Assembly: GCF_021173085.1 (NCBI RefSeq)
Contig: NZ_CP076413.1
Coordinates: forward strand, 3,437,501-3,501,500
Origin: Ralstonia wenshanensis
Lineage (GTDB): Bacteria > Pseudomonadota > Gammaproteobacteria > Burkholderiales > Burkholderiaceae
Direction of reading: 5' to 3'
Length of the DNA stretch: 64,000 nt
Part shown: one piece after another, positions 25,388 to 35,389 of the stretch
How positions within the stretch are numbered: position 1 is the stretch's first letter
Layout: each line of letters opens with the position of its first letter
The notes under the pieces: generated by a model
Told to the model about the DNA's origin: nothing
Database searches by the model: none
Seen by the model: the letters and a program-made list of their open reading frames with translations, nothing else
Program-made: the position numbers and the translations under genes

Positions 25388-26935
25388 TCAGCCAATGGTG
25401 CGTATCGCTTCCGCCAAGGTATGAAACCGTGCGGCAATCTGCTCCGTTTCCACATGGCCATAGCCCAGCAGCAACCCAGGCAGGCGGCGCGCATCGTCCT
25501 GGTAATAACGCGAGAGTGGGCGCGTGACGACGTCATTGGCGAGTGCCAGATCAGCAACGGCCACATCGTTGGTGCCGGCGGGTAAGCCCAGCACGAGATG
25601 CAGGCCCGACGCGCCGTCGTGCACCGGCAGCGCGTCGCCGAACTCGTGAGCGATAGACGCTAGCAGCGTTTCGCGCCGTTCCGCATACACCCCGCGCATG
25701 CGCCGGATGTGGGAGACGAAATGGCCCTCCGCGATGAAGTCTGCGAGCACCGCCTGCGTGAGAATCTGGCCGCCGCGGAACATCTCCGACAGCCCCGTCG
25801 TAAACGCATCGGCCAGCGCGGGCGGCACGACCAGATAGCCAATCCGCAAGCTGGGGAACAGCACTTTCGAGAACGTGCCCATGTAGAGCACGCGCCCGCC
25901 TTCATCCAGCCCTTGCAGTGAGGGAAGCGGGCGGCTGCCGTAGCGGAATTCGCTGTCGTAGTCGTCTTCGACGATCCAGGCATCGGTGGCGTGTGCGGTG
26001 GCCAGCAGCGCGCGGCGTCGCGCCAGGCTCATCACCGAGCCGAGCGGGTATTGGTGCGAGGGCGAGACCACCATGAGCTTGGGCGGCTTGCTGCGCTGGC
26101 GCCCGCGCGCGGGGATGTCAAAGCGCATGCCCTCGTCGTCCACCGGCAGAGGCACGGTGCGTACGCCTGCGGCAGTGAGGACGCTGCGTACGCCCCAATA
26201 GCCCGGGTCTTCAATCCATGCGCTGTCGCCGGCGTCGCACAGCAGTTGCGCGATGAGCTGGAGCGACGGGTGGATGCCTGCCGTGATGATGATCTGCTCG
26301 GGCTCGCAGCGCACGCCGCGCGCGGTGCGCAGGTAGTCGGCCAGCGCGGTGCGCAGCGGCAGGTAGCCCGCACCCACGGGATACGTCAGCAGCGCAGGCG
26401 ATGGCTTGCGCAGCAGCCGGTTGTGCAGGCGCGACCAGATGCGCGCCGGAAACATCCGCACCTCCGGTACGCCAGGCATGAAGGCGCCCCACTGGCGTGA
26501 GCTGGCGCCTGCATCGCGCACGAGCGCCCGGCCGCGCGTGGACAGCATCGGCGCAGACGGCGTGGCCGCTTCGGTGATTGGCGCGACCGCCGGTGCGGCA
26601 ACCGCTGCGGCTGGTGCCGGCGCGGCGTCCAGCCGGTCCGGCGCGGTATCGGCGACGAAGGTGCCGCTACCCACGCCCGCCGAGACATAGCCTTCCACGC
26701 CGAGCTGCTCATAGACGTGGATGACCGTGTTGCGTGCGATGCCCAGTTCGGTGGCCAACTGCCGCGACGACGGCAGGCGCGTGCCCGGCTGCAGCTCGTC
26801 GCGCAGGATGCCTTCCTGCAACACGCGGTACAGGCGCCGATGGTCGGGCTCGCCGCCTGGCTCTGCGCGGTCGAAGCGGCGTTGCAGATAGTCGACCAGC
26901 ATGCTGGCGCGGTGAGTTGGGGAATGGTCGGCCAT
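25388..26935 (-). CDS. gabR: MocR/GabR-type PLP-dependent transcription regulator
   Basis: 515 residues from the ATG at 26935. The N-terminal GntR winged helix (residues 30-100) includes EGILRDELQPGTRLPSSRQLATELGIARNTV in outline and GYVSAGVGSGTFV. An Ala/Pro linker leads to an aminotransferase class I fold with a PLP-lysine in MGTFSKVLFPSLRIGYLV. Members bind PLP and an amino acid effector. Divergence from gabT-gabD supports a GABA-responsive activator like GabR; PdxR is the alternative. The antisense frame stays open far upstream through gabT, but that part is not coding. Confidence 0.87.
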   Translation of the reverse strand: MADHSPTHRASMLVDYLQRRFDRAEPGGEPDHRRLYRVLQEGILRDELQPGTRLPSSRQLATELGIARNTVIHVYEQLGVEGYVSAGVGSGTFVADTAPDRLDAAPAPAAAVAAPAVAPITEAATPSAPMLSTRGRALVRDAGASSRQWGAFMPGVPEVRMFPARIWSRLHNRLLRKPSPALLTYPVGAGYLPLRTALADYLRTARGVRCEPEQIIITAGIHPSLQLIAQLLCDAGDSAWIEDPGYWGVRSVLTAAGVRTVPLPVDDEGMRFDIPARGRQRSKPPKLMVVSPSHQYPLGSVMSLARRRALLATAHATDAWIVEDDYDSEFRYGSRPLPSLQGLDEGGRVLYMGTFSKVLFPSLRIGYLVVPPALADAFTTGLSEMFRGGQILTQAVLADFIAEGHFVSHIRRMRGVYAERRETLLASIAHEFGDALPVHDGASGLHLVLGLPAGTNDVAVADLALANDVVTRPLSRYYQDDARRLPGLLLGYGHVETEQIAARFHTLAEAIRTIG

Positions 26936-26945
26936 GGTGCGCGAT

Positions 26946-27018
26946 GGAACCAAAGTGGTTCCAAAAGAAAAACCTGATTGGGTCTTATTGTACAGAGCCA
27001 ATGAAGCCACACTGGTTC
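26946..27018. promoter_or_regulatory. Candidate GabR operator between gabR and gabT
   Basis: A perfect inverted repeat GGAACCA-AAG-TGGTTCC spans 26946-26962. A further TGGTTC half-site is at 27013-27018, 57 bases from the TGGTTC at 26956. Dyad plus distant direct half-site is the arrangement known for MocR-family regulators. On the minus strand a -10-like TACAAT lies between the two sites (about 26988-26993). Confidence 0.55.
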
Positions 27019-27055
27019 GCATCGCCTCTTTCTTGACCCAACGCACACGACCGCC

Positions 27056-28348
27056 ATGAACGCCCGAGATCCGCAACACGCGCCGCAACAGAACGCCCAA
27101 TGGAATGCCCGCCGCCTGGCCGCTACGCCGCGCGGCGTTGGTGTGATGACCGACCGCTACGCCGAGCGCGCCGAGAACGCCCTGTTCTGGGACGTGGAGG
27201 GCCGCCGCTACATCGACTTCGCGGCCGGCATTGCCGTGGTCAACACGGGCCATCGCCATCCGCGTCTGGTGCAGGCCGTGCGCGAGCAGCTGGATCACTT
27301 CACCCACACCGCTTTCCAGATCGTGCCCTACGGTTCGTACGTCGAGCTGGCCGAGCGCCTGAACGCGATCACGCCGGGCACGCATGCCAAGAAGACCGCG
27401 TTCTTCACCACCGGCGCCGAGGCCGTGGAAAACGCCATCAAGATCGCACGGGCGCACACGGGCCGCCCGGGTGTGATCGCACTCACGGGCGCGTTCCACG
27501 GCCGTACGTTCATGGGCATGTCGCTGACGGGCAAGGTCGTGCCGTACAAGACGGGCTTCGGCCCGTTCCCGGGCAGCATCTATCACGTGCCGGCGCCGGT
27601 CGCGCTGCATGGCGTGAGCACGCAGGATGCGCTGGATGCTATCCAGCGTTTGTTCAAGGCGGATATCGATCCGCGCCAGGTGGCGGCCATCATCTTCGAG
27701 CCGGTGCAGGGCGAGGGCGGCTTCTACCAGATGCCCGCCGACTTTGTGCGCGCTATCCGTGCGCTGTGCGACGAGCACGGCATCGTGATGATCGCCGACG
27801 AAGTGCAGACCGGCTTTGCCCGCACCGGCAAGCTGTTTGCCATGGAGCACACCGGCGTGCTGCCGGACATCACGACGATGGCCAAGGGCTTGGCCGGCGG
27901 CCTGCCGCTGTCCGCTGTCACGGGTCGCGCAGAGATCATGGACGCGCCGGCGCCGGGCGGGCTCGGCGGCACCTACGCCGGCAACCCGCTGGCGGTGGCC
28001 TCCGCACATGCGGTGCTCGACATCATTGCCGACGAGAAACTCTGCGAGCGGTCCGCCGCGCTGGGCGCTCGCCTGGTCGATGCACTGAACGCTGCCCAGG
28101 CCAAGCAGCCGCGCATTGCAGAAGTGCGTGGCGTGGGCGCGATGGTTGCTGTCGAATTCAATACGCCGGACGGCAAGCCCGACGCCGATTTCACCAAGCT
28201 CGTGCAGCAGCGCGCGCTCGAAGCCGGCCTGCTCCTCCTGTCGTGCGGCGTGTACGGCAACGTGATCCGCTTCCTGTTCCCGCTCACGATTGAAGACGCG
28301 GTATTCGAAGAGGGCCTTGCCATCCTGCAACGTGCACTGGAGGGCTGA
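27056..28348 (+). CDS. gabT: 4-aminobutyrate aminotransferase
   Basis: 430 residues, class III PLP aminotransferase. It converts GABA and 2-oxoglutarate to succinate semialdehyde and glutamate. Motifs: [15 protein letters not shown] near residue 60, [16 protein letters not shown] near 120, [14 protein letters not shown] near 145, EPVQGEGGF and [14 protein letters not shown] around 220-260, and the PLP lysine in [16 protein letters not shown] near 278. Followed after four bases by gabD, with the GabR-like gene divergent, so the three form a GABA catabolic module. Confidence 0.93.
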   Translation: MNARDPQHAPQQNAQWNARRLAATPRGVGVMTDRYAERAENALFWDVEGRRYIDFAAGIAVVNTGHRHPRLVQAVREQLDHFTHTAFQIVPYGSYVELAERLNAITPGTHAKKTAFFTTGAEAVENAIKIARAHTGRPGVIALTGAFHGRTFMGMSLTGKVVPYKTGFGPFPGSIYHVPAPVALHGVSTQDALDAIQRLFKADIDPRQVAAIIFEPVQGEGGFYQMPADFVRAIRALCDEHGIVMIADEVQTGFARTGKLFAMEHTGVLPDITTMAKGLAGGLPLSAVTGRAEIMDAPAPGGLGGTYAGNPLAVASAHAVLDIIADEKLCERSAALGARLVDALNAAQAKQPRIAEVRGVGAMVAVEFNTPDGKPDADFTKLVQQRALEAGLLLLSCGVYGNVIRFLFPLTIEDAVFEEGLAILQRALEG

Positions 28349-28352
28349 CACC

Positions 28353-29855
28353 ATGACCCGCACTGACTTGCCGAGCGCGCCGGTTACGCCGCCGATCGCA
28401 CTGAAAGACCCCGGCCTGTGGCGCACGCAGGCGTTCCTCGCCGGCACCTGGGCCGATGCCGATGACGGCGCCACGCGCGACGTGACCGACCCCGCCACCG
28501 GCCGCAAGATTGGCACCGTGCCCGGCATGGGCGCCGCCGAAACGCGCCGCGCCATCGATGCCGCTCAGGTTGCACAACGCGCCTGGCGCAAGGTGAGCGC
28601 ACGCGATCGCGCCAAGATCCTGCGCAAGCTGGCCGATCTGATGATGGAGCACCAGCAGGATCTCGCTGCCATCCTCACGGCCGAGCAAGGCAAGCCGCTG
28701 CCAGAAGCCGCCGGCGAAATTGCTTACGCCGCATCGTTCATCGAGTGGTTTGCTGAAGAAGCACGCCGCATTTACGGCGACACGATTCCGTCGCCGCAGG
28801 GCGATCGCCGCATCGTCGTGCAGAAAGAGCCGATTGGCGTGAGCGCGGCCATCACGCCGTGGAATTTTCCCATCGCGATGATGACGCGCAAGGTGGGCCC
28901 GGCGCTGGCCGCCGGTTGCTCGATGGTGGTGAAGCCCGCGCTGGAAACGCCCTACTCTGCGCTTGCGTTTGCCGAGTTGGCCGCGCGCGCTGGCGTGCCG
29001 GCCGGCCTGCTGTCGATCGTCACGGGCGATTCGCAGCCGATTGGTGGCGAGTTGACCTCCAACCCCGTGGTGCGCAAGCTCAGCTTCACGGGCTCCACCG
29101 CGGTTGGCCGCTTGCTGATGCGCCAGTGCGCAGACGACATCAAGAAGCTCTCGCTCGAGCTGGGCGGCAACGCGCCGTTCATCGTGTTCGACGATGCCGA
29201 CGTCGATGCAGCCGTGGAAGGCGCGATGATCGCCAAGTACCGCAATGCGGGCCAGACCTGCGTGTGCGCGAACCGCTTCTACGTGCAGCGCGGCATCTAT
29301 GACACGTTTGCCGCCAAGCTGGCCGATTCAGTGCGTGCGCTGCGCGTGGGCAACGGCACGGAGCCCGGCGTGCAGCAGGGCCCGCTGATCCACATGCGCG
29401 CGATGGACAAGGTGCAGCAGCACCTGGATGACGCCGTACGCCAAGGCGCCCGCGTGCTGGTGGGCGGCAAGCCGCATGCGTTGTCTGCGCAGGGCGGCGC
29501 GTTTTTCGAACCGACGGTCGTCGTCGATGCAAAGGCCGACATGCTGGTCGCGCATGAAGAAACGTTCGGCCCGCTGGCCGCCCTCATTCCTTTCGACACG
29601 GAAGACCAAGCTGTGGCAGCCGCCAACGACACCGAGTTCGGGCTGGCCGCGTATTTCTACACGCGCGATCTGGGCCGCGCGTGGCGGGTTTCCGACGCGC
29701 TGGAATCGGGCATGGTCGGCGTCAATACGGGGCTGATCTCGACCGCCGAAGCGCCGTTTGGTGGCGTCAAGCAATCGGGGCTGGGCCGCGAGGGCTCGAA
29801 GTACGGCATCGACGAGTACCTGGAGATCAAGTACATCAACATGGCCGGCCTTTGA
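28353..29855 (+). CDS. gabD: Succinate-semialdehyde dehydrogenase
   Basis: 500 residues from ATG 28353. Aldehyde dehydrogenase fold: cofactor region [22 protein letters not shown] near residue 170, the Gly-rich [11 protein letters not shown] near 245, the catalytic Glu in LELGGNAPF near 268, and catalytic Cys in [13 protein letters not shown] near 300. The double-Cys CVC spacing is the GabD form, where the pair gives redox control. It oxidises succinate semialdehyde to succinate, probably with NADP+. It completes the GABA shunt with gabT. Confidence 0.93.
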   Translation: MTRTDLPSAPVTPPIALKDPGLWRTQAFLAGTWADADDGATRDVTDPATGRKIGTVPGMGAAETRRAIDAAQVAQRAWRKVSARDRAKILRKLADLMMEHQQDLAAILTAEQGKPLPEAAGEIAYAASFIEWFAEEARRIYGDTIPSPQGDRRIVVQKEPIGVSAAITPWNFPIAMMTRKVGPALAAGCSMVVKPALETPYSALAFAELAARAGVPAGLLSIVTGDSQPIGGELTSNPVVRKLSFTGSTAVGRLLMRQCADDIKKLSLELGGNAPFIVFDDADVDAAVEGAMIAKYRNAGQTCVCANRFYVQRGIYDTFAAKLADSVRALRVGNGTEPGVQQGPLIHMRAMDKVQQHLDDAVRQGARVLVGGKPHALSAQGGAFFEPTVVVDAKADMLVAHEETFGPLAALIPFDTEDQAVAAANDTEFGLAAYFYTRDLGRAWRVSDALESGMVGVNTGLISTAEAPFGGVKQSGLGREGSKYGIDEYLEIKYINMAGL

Positions 29856-29876
29856 CCCCGCATATGGCAGGGGATC

Positions 29877-29904
29877 GGACGCATCACGCTGCGGTGATGC
29901 GTCC
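29877..29904 (+). terminator. Strong hairpin after gabD
   Basis: GGACGCATCAC (29877-29887), six-base loop, GTGATGCGTCC (29894-29904): a perfect 11-bp stem. No T-tract follows, so it may stabilise the 3' end or need Rho rather than terminate alone. Confidence 0.5.
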
Positions 29905-29918
29905 GCCGCCGCTTGCTC

Positions 29919-29924
29919 TATAAT
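29919..29924 (+). promoter_or_regulatory. -10 element of the metX promoter
   Basis: TATAAT, consensus, at 29919-29924; start predicted near 29931, five bases before the riboswitch begins. The -35 overlaps the gabD hairpin and is not conserved. Confidence 0.55.
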
Positions 29925-29935
29925 CACTCTCCTCT

Positions 29936-30040
29936 GGCGCGCCGATTTGACGACTGGCTTGCGGGCGCGCGGGAGTTCAGACTGCACGAATGTGGCTCTG
30001 GGCTCTCATTACAAATGCGGCTAAAGAGGTTCGGTCAGAG
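29936..30040 (+). promoter_or_regulatory. SAM-II riboswitch upstream of metX, with an inserted hairpin
   Basis: P1: GCGCGCC (29937-29943) with GGCGCGC (29964-29970). The P1 loop starts GATTTG and contains GACTGG (29952-29957), which can form the pseudoknot P2 with TCGGTC (30031-30036; six pairs, two wobble). ATTTG of the loop is also complementary to CAAAT (30012-30016). The conserved 3' element GGCTAAAGAGG is at 30019-30029. These are the SAM-II (metA/metX motif) features. Between P1 and the 3' element an extra hairpin, GGGAGTTCAG/CTGGGCTCTC (29971-30007, ten pairs with wobbles), is inserted. The riboswitch senses S-adenosylmethionine. Confidence 0.82.
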
Positions 30041-30081
30041 CGGGGGTGGTGAAAGCAAGCGCCCCACGTGCGCCACATGAG

Positions 30082-30127
30082 AACCCGATTGGTTGCGTGA
30101 ACAGCGTTGCCGGTCGGGTTTTTTCTT
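30082..30127 (+). terminator. Attenuator terminator of the SAM-II leader
   Basis: AACCCGATTGG (30082-30092) pairs with CCGGTCGGGTT (30110-30120; 11 pairs, two G-U), followed by TTTTCTTT, so a run of six T at 30119-30124. It lies seven bases before the metX ATG, so termination prevents metX-metW expression when SAM is high. Confidence 0.85.
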
Positions 30128-30134
30128 TGGTGCC

Positions 30135-31349
30135 ATGACAGACATCCAGGCTGACCCCGCGGTCACCGCAGCCGATGCGGCGCAGGCCGATTCATCCCCT
30201 CCGAAGGCACATCAGGGCAAGCCGGCCAATGCCATCGGCCTGGTCGTACCCGAGCGCATGCACTTTGCCGAGCCGCTGCCACTGCGCAACGGCTCGCAGA
30301 TCAGCGGCTACGACCTGATGGTCGAAACCTACGGCACGCTCAATGCCGACCGCTCCAACGCCGTGCTCATCTGCCACGCGCTCAACGCCTCGCACCACGT
30401 GGCGGGCGTGCACGCCGAGGGCGAAGTCGGCTGGTGGGACAACATGGTCGGCCCCGGCAAGCCGGTCGACACGAACCGCTTCTTCGTCATCGGGGTGAAC
30501 AACCTGGGGTCGTGTTTCGGCTCGACCGGCCCCATGAGCCCGCATCCGGAAACCGGCCTGCCTTACGGCGCGCGCTTCCCCGTGGTGACGGTGGAAGACT
30601 GGGTGAACGCCCAGGCACGGGTGGCCGACCGTTTCGGCATCCAGCAATTTGCCGCGGTGATGGGCGGCAGCCTCGGCGGCATGCAGGCGCTGGCCTGGAG
30701 CCTGATGTATCCGGACCGGTTGCGGCACTGCGTGGTGGTGGCGTCCACGCCCAAGCTGTCGGCGCAGAACATCGCCTTCAACGAGGTGGCGCGCAGCGCG
30801 ATCCTGTCCGACCCCGATTTCCACGGCGGCGATTACTACGCGCACAACGTCAAGCCCAAGCGCGGCCTGCGCGTGGCCCGGATGATCGGCCACATCACGT
30901 ATCTGTCGGACGAGGACATGGCCGCGAAATTCGGGCGCGAGCTGAAGGCGGACGATATCCGTTTCTCGTTCGACGTCGAGTTCCAGGTCGAGAGCTACCT
31001 GCGCTACCAGGGCGACAAGTTTGCCGAGTATTTCGATGCGAACACGTATCTGCTCATCACGCGCGCGCTCGATTACTTCGACCCCGCACTGGCCTACGGC
31101 GGCAGCCTGACCAAGGCCGTTGCGCACACCAAGGCGAGCTACCTCGTCGTCAGCTTCATGACCGATTGGCGATTCGCCCCGGCGCGCAGCCGCGAGCTGG
31201 TCAAGGCGCTGCTCGACAACAAGCATCCCGTCACCTACGGCGAGATCGACGCGCCGCACGGCCACGACGCTTTCCTTCTGGAAGACGCGCGCTACCACGC
31301 GCTGGTCCGCGCCTATTACGAACGCATCGCGCAGGAGATCGGCGCATGA
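30135..31349 (+). CDS. metX: Homoserine O-acyltransferase
   Basis: 404 residues from ATG 30135; the predicted start at 30093 would fall within the terminator. Alpha/beta hydrolase fold of the MetX family: [11 protein letters not shown] near residue 81, [12 protein letters not shown] near 126, nucleophile Ser179 in GGSLGGMQA, and the late Asp and His in SFMTDWRF and HGHDAFLLE. It activates homoserine with acetyl-CoA or succinyl-CoA for methionine synthesis. The acyl donor cannot be fixed by eye. Overlaps metW by four bases. Confidence 0.93.
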   Translation: MTDIQADPAVTAADAAQADSSPPKAHQGKPANAIGLVVPERMHFAEPLPLRNGSQISGYDLMVETYGTLNADRSNAVLICHALNASHHVAGVHAEGEVGWWDNMVGPGKPVDTNRFFVIGVNNLGSCFGSTGPMSPHPETGLPYGARFPVVTVEDWVNAQARVADRFGIQQFAAVMGGSLGGMQALAWSLMYPDRLRHCVVVASTPKLSAQNIAFNEVARSAILSDPDFHGGDYYAHNVKPKRGLRVARMIGHITYLSDEDMAAKFGRELKADDIRFSFDVEFQVESYLRYQGDKFAEYFDANTYLLITRALDYFDPALAYGGSLTKAVAHTKASYLVVSFMTDWRFAPARSRELVKALLDNKHPVTYGEIDAPHGHDAFLLEDARYHALVRAYYERIAQEIGA

Positions 31350-31981
31350 CAACGCAAACGCTGAACCCCGCTGCGCCGTCCGAGGTGCCCAACATCCTGA
31401 CCGACCGCGCGGACTTTCGCGCCATCGCCCGCTGGATCGAGCCACACTCCACCGTGCTCGACCTTGGCTGCGGCGACGGCAGCCTGCTGCGCGTGCTGCA
31501 GGATGAGCTCGACGTGCTGGCCTACGGTATCGAGATCGACGATGCGGGCGTGCTGGCGTCCACGAAAAAGGGCGTGCACGTGATCCAGCAGAACATGGAG
31601 GGCGGGCTGGCGCTGTTCGAGGACAAGAGCTTCGATACGGTCATCCTGTCGCAGACGCTTCAGACCATCCACAACACGGCGCAGGTGCTGCGCGAGATGC
31701 TGCGCGTGGGCCGCGAGTGCATCGTGTCGTTCCCGAATTTCGGCTACTGGCCGCATCGGCTGTCGATCTTCCGCGGGCGCATGCCGGTGTCCAAGTCGCT
31801 GCCGTACGAGTGGTACAACACGCCCAACGTGCGCGTGCTGACCATCCGCGACTTTGAAGCGCTGGCGCCCAAGGTGGGACTGGTGATTCTCGATCGCGTT
31901 GTGCTGCACGAAGGCAGCGTGGTGCGTTGGGGAGCCAACTGGCGCGGCAGCGTGGCGGTGTACCGGGTGCGCGCGGGCTGA
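31346..31981 (+). CDS. metW: MetW methyltransferase-like protein
   Basis: 211 residues from the ATGA overlap with metX. SAM-dependent methyltransferase fold: [14 protein letters not shown] near residue 37, then YGIEIDDAG. The MetW signature [10 protein letters not shown] and [17 protein letters not shown] follows. MetW is required for or enhances MetX activity in several proteobacteria, through direct contact rather than a proven methyl transfer. Coupled translation with metX agrees with this. Confidence 0.92.
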   Translation: MTTQTLNPAAPSEVPNILTDRADFRAIARWIEPHSTVLDLGCGDGSLLRVLQDELDVLAYGIEIDDAGVLASTKKGVHVIQQNMEGGLALFEDKSFDTVILSQTLQTIHNTAQVLREMLRVGRECIVSFPNFGYWPHRLSIFRGRMPVSKSLPYEWYNTPNVRVLTIRDFEALAPKVGLVILDRVVLHEGSVVRWGANWRGSVAVYRVRAG

Positions 31982-32084
31982 TTGCCCCGGCAGCTGTGTG
32001 CGCCCCTGATGTGCTGGTTTGTGCGCCCCCGCACGTAGCAATTTGGCGCGTTACACTGGGTCATCTTCCGTTGAGGAGTGGGTG

Positions 32085-32831
32085 ATGAGCAGACAGGTCC
32101 GGCGCAGAAGTCCGCGCATGCTGCAGGCGGTGTTGGTGGTGGCGATGGGTGCGGCGATGTCGTTTGCATCCGCTGCAACGTCGCCTGCCGACACACAGGG
32201 CGATGCCGCCGCCCTCACCCAGATCGCCATCGCGCACTACGAAAAGAACGATTTCGGCCACGCCTTCGACGAGTTTGCCGAGGCCGCGCAGCGCGGCAAC
32301 CGGCTCGCGCAGTTCAACTACGCGATGATGCTGATGCGCGGCGAAGGCACCGTCGCCCGCCCGGAAGAGGCGGTCAAATGGCTGCGCCGCGCCGCCGACA
32401 ACCAGATGACCCACGCGCAGTTTGCCTACGGCGAATTGTTTGAGCGCGGCGAGCTGGTACCGCGCTCCCTGGAAGAAGCCAACAAGTGGTACGAGCGCGC
32501 CGCCGCCGGCGGGCATGTCGAGGCGCAGCGTGCGCTGGCCACCAACTACTTCACGGGGCGCGGTGTGCCGCGTGACTACGGGCGCGCCTTCAGCTGGTAC
32601 AAGAAGGCAGCCGAGGGTGGCGACGGACCCTCGCAATACATTGTCGGCAGCTATTACGAGCGCGGCGAGCCCGGCGTGGTCGCGCAGGATATCGAGCAGG
32701 CCAAGAAGTGGTACGGCAGGGCGGCCGCCCAAGGCGATGTGGGGGCGCTCGGCAAGCTGCGCGAGCTGGTGGAGAAAACCTATCGTGCCAAGCACGGCGA
32801 CCCGCCCACAACGGCACGTCAATCGATGTAG
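32085..32831 (+). CDS. Exported Sel1-like repeat (TPR-type) protein
   Basis: 248 residues from ATG 32085, with TTGAGGAG upstream. The N-terminus is a signal peptide (Arg-rich start, hydrophobic core, ASA-AT cleavage near 32). The mature part has five Sel1 repeats, such as GNRLAQFNYAMMLMRGEG, NQMTHAQFAYGELFERG, GHVEAQRALATNYFTGRG and GDGPSQYIVGSYYERG, each about 36 residues. Such solenoids scaffold protein complexes in the periplasm. The partner is unknown. Confidence 0.85.
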   Translation: MSRQVRRRSPRMLQAVLVVAMGAAMSFASAATSPADTQGDAAALTQIAIAHYEKNDFGHAFDEFAEAAQRGNRLAQFNYAMMLMRGEGTVARPEEAVKWLRRAADNQMTHAQFAYGELFERGELVPRSLEEANKWYERAAAGGHVEAQRALATNYFTGRGVPRDYGRAFSWYKKAAEGGDGPSQYIVGSYYERGEPGVVAQDIEQAKKWYGRAAAQGDVGALGKLRELVEKTYRAKHGDPPTTARQSM

Positions 32832-32843
32832 CGCACGCAAGCA

Positions 32844-32885
32844 AAAACCGCCGGGCATGGCAGCATGCACCGGCGGTTTTGCTTT
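32844..32885 (+). terminator. Terminator after the Sel1 gene, probably bidirectional
   Basis: AAAACCGCCGG (32844-32854) pairs with CCGGCGGTTTT (32870-32880), then GCTTT. The A-run before it mirrors the T-run after it, so it can also end the convergent cstA operon. Confidence 0.85.
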
Positions 32886-32905
32886 GGAGCAGGTTCAATC
32901 ATTCA

Positions 32906-33112
32906 TCAACAGCACCGGCCGACGCGTCCGGCGTAGCGCGCGTCCTGGCGTTCGCGGAAGAAGTCTTCGTACGACATGACGGTTTGGCCCGGATGGGTCT
33001 CCTGCATGTGGCGCACGTAGGTGTCGTAGTCCGGCACGCCGACCATCAGGCGCAGCGTCTGGCCCAGGTAGCGGCCGAAGTTTTCGAGTTCTTCGCGCAT
33101 GCCCGTGCTCAT
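32906..33112 (-). CDS. YbdD/YjiX small protein (DUF466)
   Basis: 68 residues. [20 protein letters not shown], then [38 protein letters not shown] and GRCC at the end: the family that always accompanies CstA/BtsT. The role is unproven, possibly a transporter subunit or regulator. Its ATG overlaps the cstA stop by four bases, so translation is coupled. Confidence 0.92.
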   Translation of the reverse strand: MSTGMREELENFGRYLGQTLRLMVGVPDYDTYVRHMQETHPGQTVMSYEDFFRERQDARYAGRVGRCC

Positions 33113-35163
33113 GCGCCCAGCGCTTCGTACGGCGTTTCGTTGGTGGTCGGACGGCTCGCGGCGCGCGCCTTGAGCACCGTGCGCAGGCCATACCAGGCGA
33201 TGCTCACGACCACGAGAATGAACAGGCCGCACAGGAACGCGTCGATGCGGTCGTTCAGCACCACTTGCTGCATCTGCGCCATCGACTTGGCCGGGGCCAG
33301 CAGCTTGCCTTCGGCAATCGCGCTGGCGTACTTGTTGGCGTGCGCCAGGAAGCCGATCTTCGGGTCCGGATCGAACAGCTTCTGCCAGCCGGCGGTGAGC
33401 GTGCAGATCAGCAGCCAGATGGTCGGCAGCAGCGTCACCCAGACGTAGCGATCGCGCTTCATCTTGACCAGCACGCAGGTGCCCAGCGTCAGCGCAATCG
33501 CGGCGAGCATCTGGTTGGAGATGCCGAACAGCGGCCACAGCGTGTTGATGCCGCCCAGCGGATCGATCACGCCCTGGTACAGGAAGTAGCCCCACAGTGC
33601 GACGGTCGCGGCCGTGGCAATGAGGTTGGCGACGAGCGAATCCGTGCGCTTGAGTGCCGGCACGAAGGTGCCCAGCAGATCCTGCAGCATGAAGCGCCCG
33701 GCGCGCGTGCCTGCATCCACGGCGGTGAGGATGAACAGCGCCTCGAACAGAATCGCAAAGTGGTACCAGAAGGCCATCATGGCCTGGCCGCCCACCACTT
33801 GGTGCAGGATGTGCGCCATGCCCACGGCCAGCGTTGGCGCGCCGCCTGCACGGGCAAGGATGGTGTTCTCGCCGACGTCCTTGGCGGTCTGGATCAGCAC
33901 ATCAGGCGTGATGACAAAGCCCCAGGTGGACAGCGTGTGTGCCACCGTATCGGGCGTCGAGCCCACCAGCGCCGCCGGGCTGTTCATCGCGAAGTACACG
34001 CCCGGGTCGATGACCGAAGCGGCCACCAGCGCCATGATGGCGACGAACGATTCCATCAGCATCGCGCCGTAGCCGATGAAGCGTGCTTGGCGTTCGTTCT
34101 CCAGCAACTTGGGGGTGGTGCCCGACGAGATGAGCGAGTGGAAGCCCGACACCGCACCGCACGCAATGGTGATGAACAGGAACGGGAACATGTTGCCCGA
34201 CCACACCGGGCCGCCGCCGCCTGCAAACTGCGTGAGCGACGGCATCTGCATCTGCGGCGCGACGATCAGGATGCCGATGGCCAGTGCCATGATCGTGCCG
34301 ATCTTCAGGAACGTCGACAGGTAATCACGCGGGGCAAGCAGCAGCCACACCGGCAGCACCGAGGCGACAAAGCCGTAGCCGATCAGCATCCACGTGAGGG
34401 CCTTGCCGTCGAACGTGAACAGCGGCGCGAGGGCGGCATTTTCATGCACCGTCTGACCACCGACGATGGCGAGCATCAGCAGCACGAAGCCGATGATGGA
34501 GATCTCGCCGATGCGGCCCGGACGGATGTAGCGCACGTACACGCCCATGAACAGCGCGATGGGAATCGTCGCGGCCACCGTGAAGGTGCCCCACGGCGAG
34601 CCGACCAGCGCCTTCACCACGATCAGCGCCAGCACGGCCAGGATGATGATCATGATGAGGAACGCGCCAAACAGCGCGATCACGCCGGGCACCGTGCCCA
34701 TCTCGCTCTTCACGAGGTCGCCCAGCGAGCGGCCGTCGCGGCGCGTGGAGATGAACAGCACGATGAAATCCTGGACCGCGCCGGCAAACACCACGCCGGC
34801 CAGGATCCACAGCATGCCGGGCAGATAGCCCATCTGCGCGGCCAGCACGGGGCCCACCAGCGGCCCTGCTCCGGCAATGGCCGCGAAGTGGTGGCCGAAC
34901 AGCACGTGCTTGTTGGTGGGAACGTAGTCGAGCCCGTCGTTGTAACGCCAGGCGGGCGTTTTACGGGTGCCGTCCAGGCCGAGCACCTTGTCGGCGATGA
35001 AGCGGCTGTAGTAGCGATACGCGATCAGGTAGATGCATACGGCGGCCACCACCACCCATAGCGCGCTGACTGCCTCGCCGCGCGCAAGCGCAACGGTGGC
35101 AAAGGCAGACGCGCCAAGAATGGCGACGACCAGCCAGATCAGGTGTTGCCTGACGAAGCTCAT
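33109..35163 (-). CDS. cstA: CstA family carbon starvation protein / pyruvate transporter
   Basis: 684 residues from the ATG at 35163, which has GAGGAG upstream. About 16 hydrophobic segments cover the protein. Family motifs include [41 protein letters not shown] in outline, the [17 protein letters not shown] loop, and [23 protein letters not shown]. CstA and BtsT import pyruvate (CstA also suggested for peptides) by proton symport. Here it is divergent from a Cache-domain two-component system, a context that suggests substrate-induced expression. Confidence 0.94.
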   Translation of the reverse strand: MSFVRQHLIWLVVAILGASAFATVALARGEAVSALWVVVAAVCIYLIAYRYYSRFIADKVLGLDGTRKTPAWRYNDGLDYVPTNKHVLFGHHFAAIAGAGPLVGPVLAAQMGYLPGMLWILAGVVFAGAVQDFIVLFISTRRDGRSLGDLVKSEMGTVPGVIALFGAFLIMIIILAVLALIVVKALVGSPWGTFTVAATIPIALFMGVYVRYIRPGRIGEISIIGFVLLMLAIVGGQTVHENAALAPLFTFDGKALTWMLIGYGFVASVLPVWLLLAPRDYLSTFLKIGTIMALAIGILIVAPQMQMPSLTQFAGGGGPVWSGNMFPFLFITIACGAVSGFHSLISSGTTPKLLENERQARFIGYGAMLMESFVAIMALVAASVIDPGVYFAMNSPAALVGSTPDTVAHTLSTWGFVITPDVLIQTAKDVGENTILARAGGAPTLAVGMAHILHQVVGGQAMMAFWYHFAILFEALFILTAVDAGTRAGRFMLQDLLGTFVPALKRTDSLVANLIATAATVALWGYFLYQGVIDPLGGINTLWPLFGISNQMLAAIALTLGTCVLVKMKRDRYVWVTLLPTIWLLICTLTAGWQKLFDPDPKIGFLAHANKYASAIAEGKLLAPAKSMAQMQQVVLNDRIDAFLCGLFILVVVSIAWYGLRTVLKARAASRPTTNETPYEALGA

Positions 35164-35389
35164 GTCGGTCTCCTCGAACCTTGGTCGAAGTAATGTGCTG
35201 AACGCGGGATGTGGGTTCATCCCTGCGGTGAGTCCTGCCCCGTGACAGGGGCGTGTAGTATTTGCCAGCCGCACCCCGCGCCACAAGCGGAGGACTACGC
35301 AGCACACGTCCGTAGTTCTACGCAGACCCCACACCTGACCGAGACCGCGCCGCCACCTTGCGATGCCGCAATGCTCGCCGCGTTTTGCC

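Noticed and set aside
25388..28555. A single 1055-residue minus-strand open frame
   Set aside because: Only the part up to 26935 has GabR-type domains. The upper part is the antisense of gabT and simply lacks stops because of high GC content.
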